Positions 1 to 5,931 of a DNA stretch of 7,400 nt are shown piece by piece. Source of the stretch: Planctomycetaceae bacterium. Its GTDB lineage: Bacteria > Planctomycetota > Planctomycetia > Pirellulales > Pirellulaceae. The notes under the pieces are model-generated. The model saw only the letters and a program-made list of their open reading frames with translations, did no database searches and was not told the origin of the DNA. A program made the position numbers and the translations under genes. Within the stretch, counting starts at the first letter, position 1, and each line of letters begins with the position of its first letter. Location: contig PAJC01000018.1 in assembly GCA_002705165.1 (NCBI GenBank), forward strand, positions 25,753 through 33,152, written 5' to 3'.

Positions 1-95
1 TGCTTGACCGGCAGCACCTTGTCCCCTGCCGAGGCAGTTGTTGGATATGTCACTAACGGAATCATTGATGTCAGCAGGTAGATTGCAATTCGCAT
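1..95 (-). CDS. N-terminus of an exported protein of unknown function (cut by window edge)
   Basis: An ATG at 95-93 on the minus strand opens a frame with no stop to the window edge, giving 31 complete codons. The translation is a good Sec signal peptide: M-R start, a hydrophobic run around residues 3-16, a small-residue stretch ending in A-S-A near residue 23 (likely signal peptidase I site), then a mature start reading G-D-K-V-L-P-V-K. No lipobox cysteine is seen. No Shine-Dalgarno sequence precedes the ATG, as for the other genes here. The frame stays open for a short way upstream, so the start rests on the position of the signal peptide. The mature domain is outside the window, so no function can be given. 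The gene lies downstream of tRNA-Asn in the same direction but is separated from it by a terminator, so it should have its own promoter. Confidence 0.7.
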   Translation of the reverse strand, partial: MRIAIYLLTSMIPLVTYPTTASAGDKVLPVK

Positions 96-167
96 AGTAA
101 GACAAGCCCGAAGAGATGATTGATGTTTAGTCTGTCCAAATGAAGCAAATAATCTGATCAGGGTTTT

Positions 168-173
168 ATTATA
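168..173 (-). promoter_or_regulatory. Candidate -10 box for the exported-protein gene
   Basis: Read on the minus strand, this is a perfect TATAAT. It lies between the tRNA terminator and the ATG at 95, and would start a transcript near position 161 with a leader of about 65 nt. The best -35 match is TTGGTC only 15 nt upstream, which is poor spacing. Support is the -10 match and the location only. Confidence 0.3.
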
Positions 174-196
174 ACCTTGGAGGAACCAGACCAAAA

Positions 197-236
197 TGAA
201 AAACGCCCGGCAGCCGATCTCTCGACGCCGGGCGTT
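197..236 (-). terminator. Rho-independent terminator of tRNA-Asn
   Basis: Positions 202-211 (AACGCCCGGC) pair perfectly with 227-236 (GCCGGGCGTT), forming a 10-bp GC-rich stem with a 15-nt loop. Read on the minus strand the stem is followed by five T residues, then CATTTT. The T tract lies on the minus-strand downstream side, which assigns the terminator to the tRNA-Asn transcript. It isolates the gene at 1-95 from tRNA transcription. Confidence 0.88.
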
Positions 237-247
237 AACTAGTGTGG

Positions 248-272
248 GGTTTCTTTCCGTAGAAAAGAAACC
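248..272 (-). other. Hairpin directly behind the tRNA 3' end
   Basis: Positions 248-256 (GGTTTCTTT) pair perfectly with 264-272 (AAAGAAACC) around a 7-nt loop. On the minus-strand transcript the stem begins three nucleotides after the tRNA discriminator base at 275. No T tract follows it on either side, so it is not a terminator by itself. It may be part of the 3' trailer of the tRNA precursor, where it could influence 3'-end processing. That role is inference; the pairing is visible. Confidence 0.5.
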
Positions 273-274
273 AG

Positions 275-347
275 CTCCCCCGATAGGACTCGAACCTATG
301 ACAAGGCGGTTAACAGCCGCCTGCTCTACCAACTGAGCTACAGGGGA
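275..347 (-). tRNA. tRNA-Asn (anticodon GUU)
   Basis: A complete 73-nt cloverleaf reads on the minus strand. The acceptor stem TCCCCTG pairs with CGGGGGA with one G-U pair, followed by discriminator G. The D arm is GCTC...GAGC with the usual AGTTGGTA loop. The anticodon stem GGCGG/CCGCC encloses loop CTGTTAA, giving anticodon GTT for asparagine. The variable loop is 5 nt (TTGTC), and the T arm is ATAGG-TTCGAGT-CCTAT. No CCA is encoded at the 3' end (the genomic sequence continues CTGG), so CCA must be added by nucleotidyltransferase. It is a single tRNA gene with its own terminator and no other tRNA in the window. Confidence 0.97.
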
Positions 348-348
348 A

Positions 349-354
349 TATAAT
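349..354 (+). promoter_or_regulatory. Candidate -10 box for the first sulfatase
   Basis: A perfect TATAAT lies on the plus strand two bases beyond the 5' end of the divergently oriented tRNA gene. It would give a leader of about 94 nt before the ATG at 455. The expected -35 position (around 326-331, inside the tRNA gene) reads CTACCA and does not match, so the call rests on one hexamer in AT-rich DNA. A second possibility is TATATG at 427-432, also without a -35 match. Confidence 0.2.
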
Positions 355-394
355 TCTTACAGGGACCAATCGTCCTCCCCGAAGTCTGTAGTCT

Positions 395-400
395 ATTTTA
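395..400 (-). promoter_or_regulatory. Candidate -10 box for tRNA-Asn
   Basis: On the minus strand this reads TAAAAT, five of six matches to the -10 consensus, and would start transcription about 40 nt ahead of the mature tRNA 5' end at 347. No convincing -35 hexamer is seen at 16-18 nt. The tRNA needs a promoter in this interval, since a plus-strand gene begins at 455. Confidence 0.25.
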
Positions 401-454
401 AGTTTTCTTCCCCTGCAATCGGGGTTTATATGTTTTTTTAGATTGAAAGAAAGA

Positions 455-2248
455 ATGAAGATCTTTATCACTTGTCTTGTCTGTAGTCTTGTATTTTTAC
501 TCTCTAGCAGTTCATTGTCGGCGGCAGAAAAGCCAAACATGATCGTCATTTTTACAGACGATCATGGCTATGCCGATTTGTCAGCACAAGGAATCCTTGA
601 TGATGTTAAGACTCCGAATATTGATTTTCTAGCCAACCATGGTCGTCGCTGCACGGCTGGTTATGTGACGGCACCTCAGTGTGTGCCATCGAGAGCAGGA
701 TTACTCACCGGGCGATCTCAAAATCGATTTGGCGTCGAAAGTAATGGGGGGGACCTTGACGGATTCGGCCAACAAATGACCATCGCTGAGCGTCTGAAGA
801 AACAAGGCTATGCCACGGGAATGGTAGGTAAGTGGCATCTTGGTTCACCGGGGCAGATCCCAGAGCATGGGTTCGAGGACGTATTTTATTCCGACGGCCG
901 GTGGGCTAACTTTAATGTTCAGGGAGAGAGCGTAAAGCCAGGTTCAGTGTTTCCTGGTGAGTATCATCTCGAACAGAATAATCAAGCGGCATTGGCATTT
1001 CTAAAACGCCATCACGATGAGCCATTCTTTTTATATCTAGCACACAGAGCCCCGCATGTTCCTCTCTCAGCACCGAAGAAATATCTTGATCGGTTTTCGG
1101 GCGAAATGCCGCGTCGTCGTCGACTCGCATTAGCGATGCTATCCTGTATTGATGATGGGGTTGGAGCTATTCGTAAGTCGCTTGCCGACTATGGCATCGA
1201 AAAGAAGACGTTGATTTTTTTCATCGGCGACAATGGAGCTCCTTTGAAGATCCATAAGTATGATGCTCCCGGAGGAGGGCCTGGTTGGGACGGCTCTCGC
1301 AATGACCCTTTCAATGGCGAAAAGGGGATGCTTACGGAAGGGGGGATTCGGGTACCATTCGTCGTTTATTGGAAAGGTATGCTTGGCGATACCAAGTCCG
1401 TGGAACAGTCTGAATATCGTCCCATGGTAAGTTCACTCGATGTAGCTGCCACGATTGCCAGGTTGGCCGGTATTGAATTGGACGACTCGTTTGATGGCGT
1501 CAATCTAATACCTTACCTCTCCGGACAACGGGCGGGTGTTCCTCACGAAACGCTTTACTGGCGTTGGATGACTCAGGCGGCGATTCAACAGCATGGCTGG
1601 AAGTATTTACGTGGAGGAGATCGAGAGTATCTATTTAATTTGGACCAGGACCCTCAGGAAAAGCAAAACCTGATGACGAAACATGCCGATGTAGCGGCGC
1701 AGCTCAAAAATGAATTAGTGGAATGGACCACCGAACTTTCTCCTCCCGGATTACCGGTCGGAAACGCGGGAATGGCTGCGGAACAATTTTTTGACTTCTA
1801 CTTAGATGGTAAACCTGCTCCTAAACGTCCGGAAACTCCTCCAAAGCCTGAAGTACAGGTCGCGGGACTGTTGGCGAGAAATGCTACCTTGAAGCACGAT
1901 AGTCCACTTTTAACAGTCTTCCCTGAAAATAAGAACAGGGTACCATTTGTTGTTCTCAACGATCTTAAATTACCGAAAGTGTTTGAACTGCGAGTTCAAT
2001 TGAGAAACAAAAATGGCGGTCAGGTAAAAATTGCCTGGCGCCGCGAGGGAGAAAGTGATTTTAATGATGCCAGTATTGTGGCTACGGATGTCAGCACGAC
2101 CATGAGATTTCAGGAGGTAAAAATGCAGGTTGGAACTTCGGCTCAGGTCATCCATATTCGCATTGTTCTGCCCCAAGGAGTCACCGAGTTAAAGCGTATT
2201 GAAGCGTTTGATCCTGACGGAAATCTCTTGATTCGTCGGCAGTTCTAA
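455..2248 (+). CDS. Secreted S1-family (formylglycine) sulfatase, single core
   Basis: This 597-residue exported sulfatase should hydrolyse sulfate esters, probably on a sulfated glycan. I chose the ATG at 455 over the in-frame TTG at 443 because it places the signal peptide (about residues 1-23, cut near L-S-A|A-E) at the very N-terminus; only a weak purine run (446-454) precedes it. The catalytic domain runs from about residue 27 to 435. Visible motifs are the metal-binding TDD (D35, D36), the maturation signature C76-V-P-S-R80 followed by AGLLTG, GKWHLG (K126, H128), APH (H201), GDNG (D259, N260) and K290 five residues before EGG. Cys76 is the predicted formylglycine. A proline-rich linker (about 454-466) leads to a C-terminal region (about 470-597) that looks like a beta-sandwich domain I cannot name. 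Overall it resembles GALNS-like or arylsulfatase-like enzymes, but the substrate is unassigned. The next sulfatase starts 159 nt downstream in the same direction. No maturase gene is nearby. Confidence 0.93.
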   Translation: MKIFITCLVCSLVFLLSSSSLSAAEKPNMIVIFTDDHGYADLSAQGILDDVKTPNIDFLANHGRRCTAGYVTAPQCVPSRAGLLTGRSQNRFGVESNGGDLDGFGQQMTIAERLKKQGYATGMVGKWHLGSPGQIPEHGFEDVFYSDGRWANFNVQGESVKPGSVFPGEYHLEQNNQAALAFLKRHHDEPFFLYLAHRAPHVPLSAPKKYLDRFSGEMPRRRRLALAMLSCIDDGVGAIRKSLADYGIEKKTLIFFIGDNGAPLKIHKYDAPGGGPGWDGSRNDPFNGEKGMLTEGGIRVPFVVYWKGMLGDTKSVEQSEYRPMVSSLDVAATIARLAGIELDDSFDGVNLIPYLSGQRAGVPHETLYWRWMTQAAIQQHGWKYLRGGDREYLFNLDQDPQEKQNLMTKHADVAAQLKNELVEWTTELSPPGLPVGNAGMAAEQFFDFYLDGKPAPKRPETPPKPEVQVAGLLARNATLKHDSPLLTVFPENKNRVPFVVLNDLKLPKVFELRVQLRNKNGGQVKIAWRREGESDFNDASIVATDVSTTMRFQEVKMQVGTSAQVIHIRIVLPQGVTELKRIEAFDPDGNLLIRRQF

Positions 2249-2374
2249 GAAGGTAGACCAGCACTCAATCGTGAAGACAGAAAAAATCTGAAGGTTCTAT
2301 TGGATACTTTGCGTTGCGAATTAAGTAGACTGACAGGATCCGATGCTCTCAACAGTGAACTACATAGACGATTG

Positions 2375-2387
2375 TTATTTAAAATAA
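2375..2387. repeat. AT-rich perfect palindrome before the fusion sulfatase
   Basis: TTATTT-A-AAATAA is a perfect inverted repeat about the central base at 2381, ending 20 nt before the ATG at 2408. It contains TAAAAT (2380-2385), a five-of-six match to a -10 box, but no -35 hexamer lies at the right distance. It could be an operator or promoter element, or chance in AT-rich DNA. The rest of the 159-nt gap (2249-2407) shows no terminator and no Shine-Dalgarno sequence. Confidence 0.25.
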
Positions 2388-2407
2388 ATCTCAGCGACAA
2401 TAATTCA

Positions 2408-5400
2408 ATGCGTATTCTAGCTATCTATATTTCACTATCGCTTACTTCGTTTGCGATGGCAGCCGAACGTCCAAATTTTCTGGTGATTCTGGTCGATGAC
2501 ATGGGATATTCTGACCCTCAGTGCTTTGGCGGTGAAATTCATACTCCGAATCTGAATCAACTGGCAGACAACGGTGTACGCTTCAGTCAGTTTTATAATT
2601 GTGCTCGTTGTTGTCCAACCCGTGCAAGTCTCCTTACAGGTAGCTATCCACACCGGGTTGGTCTCGGTCGTAACGGTCGGACGATGGATCTGAACGCTCC
2701 GACGATTGCAGGGCTGCTCAAAGAGTCCGGTTACCAAACCGCCATGACTGGAAAGTGGCATCTTTCCGAACTGGCTGCGACTTCCGCCGGGCAGGATCGT
2801 ATTGGATGGATGAATCATCAAGTGGATTTAGGAATCCCATTTGCCGACCCTCAATCTTACCCGCGTCAACGAGGATTTGATCAGTACTATGGTGTCATCT
2901 GGGGAGTCGTTGACTTTTTTGATCCGTTCTCACTGGTACATAATGATGAACCTGTAACTGATGTGGCTGATGATTACTACCTGACGGATGCGATCACAAA
3001 TTATTCTGTAAAGTACATCGAGGACTTTGATAAGTCAGATAAAGATCCGTTCTTTTTATATGTGGCTTATACAGCGCCTCACTGGCCACTGCACGCCAAA
3101 CCCGAAGTCATACAAAAGTATGATGGTCAGTATGATGCTGGCTGGGATCAACTCAAGAAAGACCGCTTCGAAAGGCAACGCAAGCTGAAGCTGTTTCCAG
3201 GCTCTATCCCGGTAGAGCCTGTCCAGGACCGAGGCGTTTCATGGGATTCGCTTTCAACTCCAGAGAAAGAGTACCAGGCCAACAAGTTTGAAGTCCACGC
3301 CGCGATGGTCGATAGTGTCGATCAGGGCATTGGTCGTATTGTCGAGGCATTAAAAGAGACTGGCGAATTTGAGAATACGGTGATTTTCTTCCTTTCTGAT
3401 AATGGTGCGTCGCCAGAGATCCCGGGGTATGCTGGCTATGACCGTAACGGTGAGACGCGAGACGGACGCACCGCTCAGCGAGAGAAAGAACTAAAGTTGC
3501 CGGAGAATCGAGACAAGCTTGGCTCCGATGAGAGTTATACCGGTCTGGGGCCTGCCTGGGCCAATGCCGCAAACAGTCCGCTGAAGTATTGGAAAAAAGA
3601 GAGTTACGAGGGTGGTTGCCGCACTCCGTTCATTGTCCATTGGCCCGCGGGATTAAAGGGTTCAGCCGGTAGTATTACCAGGGATTTAGGACACGTTATG
3701 GATATCGCTCCGACCTGTCTGGAGTTGGCAGGGGAAAAGCCCGCAGATGATTTTTCTATGGACGGAGTTAGCATGGTTAACGCCCTGACTGGCGAAACGT
3801 TAAATAATGATCGCATGTTGTTTTTTGAGCACAATGGTGGTCGGGCTGCCCGTCATCGCCAGTGGAAGATCTCTGCATTGGCAGGTCAGCCCTGGGAGCT
3901 TTACAATCTGGATAAGGACCCGGCTGAAACAACGAATATGATGGAAGATCAGCCTCAGCGTTATGAAGAATTGAAGTATCGCTGGGAAGATTGGCTCGCG
4001 CAAATGCCTCAGGCCGGTCTTTTAAAGTCGGTGCCAAGTGACAAACAAGCTGAACCAATTGCGAATCAACCTGTGAAAATGACCTGTGCATTTTCATCGC
4101 TCGCACACAATGGAGTGCTGGTTGCTCAAGGTGGTAGCCAACAGGGAGTTAGTCTGCATCTTCGGGACAAGAAATTAACATTCAACGTCCGAATTAATTC
4201 AAAACTGACGGAGATTACGACGCCGGCACTCGAAGGCGATGGACCGTTTGAGGTTGAAGCGATGCTTGCTGAGGGCGGGAAACTTCATTTATCCGTTAAT
4301 GACAAAGTACTGGCGACGGGTAATTGTGGAAGTCTGATTCCTGTTCAGCCTCAGGATGGCCTGAGTATTAAGGAAGATTCGCAAAGCAATGTTGGAGCTT
4401 ATGGAGACAACTTTAAGTACGGTGGTAAAGTGACTGACGTGAAAGTACGCGGGTTAAATATTAGATCTGCGAAGCCAGAGGGAAGGAAGGTTTCTAAACA
4501 AGAGCCTGCTCCGAACTTCATTGTAATCCTGACGGATGATCAGGGATGGGGGACAACGTCCATTCCTTATGATCCTGAGATCAGACAGTCCGCCAGTGAT
4601 TTTTTTCAGACTCCCAATATAGAGCGGATTGCAAATGCTGGAATGCGTTTTACGCAAGCCTACTCAGCGCATCCCAACTGTTCTCCTTCTCGGGCTGCTT
4701 TACTGACAGGTATCAGTCCGGCCGCAATGCATATGAGCGATATCGTGGATCGACACGGAGGCCGGTTGTATCAAGGTAATAAACTGAAACCACCGCGACA
4801 TGTCGATGATCTTGATTCTAATCTCGATACGATTCCGGAACTTTTGAAGCTGCACAACCGAGCCTACCGATCAGCTCATTTTGGAAAATGGCACTTGAAT
4901 GGTAATGGGCCCGAAGATCATGGATTCGATGAAAGTGATGGCCCCACGGGGAATCGTGAGGGCACTGTACCCTCTAATCTTCCAGATGATCCGAAGCGAG
5001 CATTCAGTATGACTCGTTCCTCCGTTCGTTTTATGGAACGGCAGGTGCGGGAAGGCCATCCGTTTTACTTACAGGTTTCACACTATGCCACTCATCTAGG
5101 CTATCAGGCAACGTCTGAGACGATCGCAGAATTGAAAGATCGCAAGCCGGGTCGTCGGCATACCAGTGTTGCTTATGGCTCGATGATCGAAGACCTCGAC
5201 CGTTCCCTGGGAGATCTGTTGGATGCCGTTGAACGTTTAGGGATCTCTGACAATACCTATATTATCTATACAGCAGATAACGGTACCTATCCGACCGAAG
5301 ATCCAGGTAATATCAACGGTCCACTTCGGGGTAGTAAAGCGACGCTTTGGGAAGCTGGTGTGCGAGTACCAATGATGCTGGTGGGACCCGGTATTAAATC

Positions 5401-5845
5401 AGGTTCAATCTCCAGGGCCCCTGCCATTGGATGGGATATCCTCCCCACCATTTGTGAAATCGTAGGTATTGAGAAACTAGACGAACGGGTCGAAGGAGGG
5501 AGCTTATTGCCGGTGTTAATGCGTAAACAGAATGCACAGGTCCAACGTTCCCGCGAAGAGCTTTATTTTCACTGGCCTCATTATCAACATGAGAAAAAGA
5601 GTAAGCCGGATTCCACGGTGATTGCAGGTAATTTTAAATTGCATTACTTTTGGGAATCCAAGGAGGTTCAGCTCTTTGATCTCAGTCGAGATCTGGCTGA
5701 AAAAACAGATGTCTCTGCGGAGTATCCGGAGATCACTCAGCAGTTACACCGTAAGCTGATGCAGTATCTCAGTGAGATTGATGCTCAGTTGCCGGAAGTC
5801 AATTCAAAGTATTCGCCGGAAACCGACCCTGCACTGCAGCCGTAG
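2408..5845 (+). CDS. Secreted two-core fusion sulfatase (S1 arylsulfatase + beta domain + second S1 sulfatase)
   Basis: This is a 1145-residue exported protein with two complete sulfatase cores in one open frame. The ATG at 2408 is preferred because a signal peptide (about residues 1-18, cut near A-M-A|A-E-R-P) follows it at once. The frame extends to a TTG at 2300, which would put 36 polar residues before the signal. Core 1 (about 22-540) shows DD30-31, C68-C-P-T-R72, GKWHL (K116, H118), APH (H225), SDNG (D331, N332) and K396 before EGG. Residues about 550-685 resemble the ConA/LamG-like C-terminal domain of planctomycete arylsulfatases (NGVLVAQGG..., later VGAYG). A basic linker leads to core 2 (about 701-1145): TDD710-711, C758-S-P-S-R762, GKWHL (K827, H829), ATH (H896), ADNG (D957, N958) and K977 before EAG. 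Both predicted formylglycines (C68, C758) are intact, so both sites are probably active. Known sulfatases usually have one core and 450-650 residues. A likely use is two desulfation steps on one glycan (inference). Confidence 0.92.
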   Translation: MRILAIYISLSLTSFAMAAERPNFLVILVDDMGYSDPQCFGGEIHTPNLNQLADNGVRFSQFYNCARCCPTRASLLTGSYPHRVGLGRNGRTMDLNAPTIAGLLKESGYQTAMTGKWHLSELAATSAGQDRIGWMNHQVDLGIPFADPQSYPRQRGFDQYYGVIWGVVDFFDPFSLVHNDEPVTDVADDYYLTDAITNYSVKYIEDFDKSDKDPFFLYVAYTAPHWPLHAKPEVIQKYDGQYDAGWDQLKKDRFERQRKLKLFPGSIPVEPVQDRGVSWDSLSTPEKEYQANKFEVHAAMVDSVDQGIGRIVEALKETGEFENTVIFFLSDNGASPEIPGYAGYDRNGETRDGRTAQREKELKLPENRDKLGSDESYTGLGPAWANAANSPLKYWKKESYEGGCRTPFIVHWPAGLKGSAGSITRDLGHVMDIAPTCLELAGEKPADDFSMDGVSMVNALTGETLNNDRMLFFEHNGGRAARHRQWKISALAGQPWELYNLDKDPAETTNMMEDQPQRYEELKYRWEDWLAQMPQAGLLKSVPSDKQAEPIANQPVKMTCAFSSLAHNGVLVAQGGSQQGVSLHLRDKKLTFNVRINSKLTEITTPALEGDGPFEVEAMLAEGGKLHLSVNDKVLATGNCGSLIPVQPQDGLSIKEDSQSNVGAYGDNFKYGGKVTDVKVRGLNIRSAKPEGRKVSKQEPAPNFIVILTDDQGWGTTSIPYDPEIRQSASDFFQTPNIERIANAGMRFTQAYSAHPNCSPSRAALLTGISPAAMHMSDIVDRHGGRLYQGNKLKPPRHVDDLDSNLDTIPELLKLHNRAYRSAHFGKWHLNGNGPEDHGFDESDGPTGNREGTVPSNLPDDPKRAFSMTRSSVRFMERQVREGHPFYLQVSHYATHLGYQATSETIAELKDRKPGRRHTSVAYGSMIEDLDRSLGDLLDAVERLGISDNTYIIYTADNGTYPTEDPGNINGPLRGSKATLWEAGVRVPMMLVGPGIKSGSISRAPAIGWDILPTICEIVGIEKLDERVEGGSLLPVLMRKQNAQVQRSREELYFHWPHYQHEKKSKPDSTVIAGNFKLHYFWESKEVQLFDLSRDLAEKTDVSAEYPEITQQLHRKLMQYLSEIDAQLPEVNSKYSPETDPALQP

Positions 5846-5890
5846 TGTTTTTATTAAGTCATTACCATTCTCTACACTTGTGGTATGTTG

Positions 5891-5918
5891 TTGACAGTTC
5901 CGTTTCCTCCTCTATTTG
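5891..5918 (+). promoter_or_regulatory. Candidate promoter for the third sulfatase
   Basis: A perfect -35 hexamer TTGACA lies at 5891-5896, with a weak TATTTG at 5913-5918 at 16-nt spacing. A start site near 5925 would leave almost no leader before the ATG at 5932. The match is one-sided, so read-through from the fusion gene 86 nt upstream is equally possible. A weak 4-bp stem (5832-5835 with 5844-5847) followed by TTTTT overlaps the preceding stop codon but is too short to call as a terminator. Confidence 0.25.
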
Positions 5919-5931
5919 TAAACCCAATCGA

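Noticed and set aside
275..347. tRNA-Asn as the integration site of a sulfatase island
   Set aside because: Islands normally insert at the tRNA 3' end, which here faces away from the sulfatases. I see no integrase gene and no second copy of the tRNA 3' end in the window.
410..440. CCCC/GGGG hairpin followed by a T-rich run before the first sulfatase
   Set aside because: The stem is only 4 bp (410-413 with 421-424), the T run is interrupted, and no plus-strand transcript upstream needs terminating. An attenuator cannot be supported.
310..549. Minus-strand frame of 79 codons across the tRNA gene and the first sulfatase start
   Set aside because: It overlaps tRNA-Asn and the signal-peptide codons of the sulfatase and has no domain-like content.
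2435..2821. Minus-strand open frame of 128 codons opposite core 1 of the fusion sulfatase
   Set aside because: It lies wholly inside a strongly supported sulfatase coding region, and its translation has no recognisable domain or signal. The same applies to the other minus-strand frames within 912-1130, 1970-2176, 3204-4106, 4454-4657 and 4871-5059.
4470..4510. Frameshift or sequencing error joining two separate sulfatase genes
   Set aside because: The frame is continuous through a plausible linker, and there is no remnant signal peptide, start codon context or intergenic sequence before core 2. A real fusion is the simpler reading, though raw reads were not available.
5832..5852. Possible terminator overlapping the stop codon of the fusion sulfatase
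   Set aside because: The stem CACT/AGTG is only 4 bp with an 8-nt loop; the following five T residues alone do not make a credible terminator.
5863..5885. TACCA...TGGTA inverted repeat after the fusion gene
   Set aside because: The arms are 5 bp with a 13-nt loop, no T tract follows, and this is expected by chance.
5906..5911. CCTCCT, which reads AGGAGG on the minus strand
   Set aside because: No start codon lies at a suitable distance on the minus strand and no minus-strand gene is supported there.
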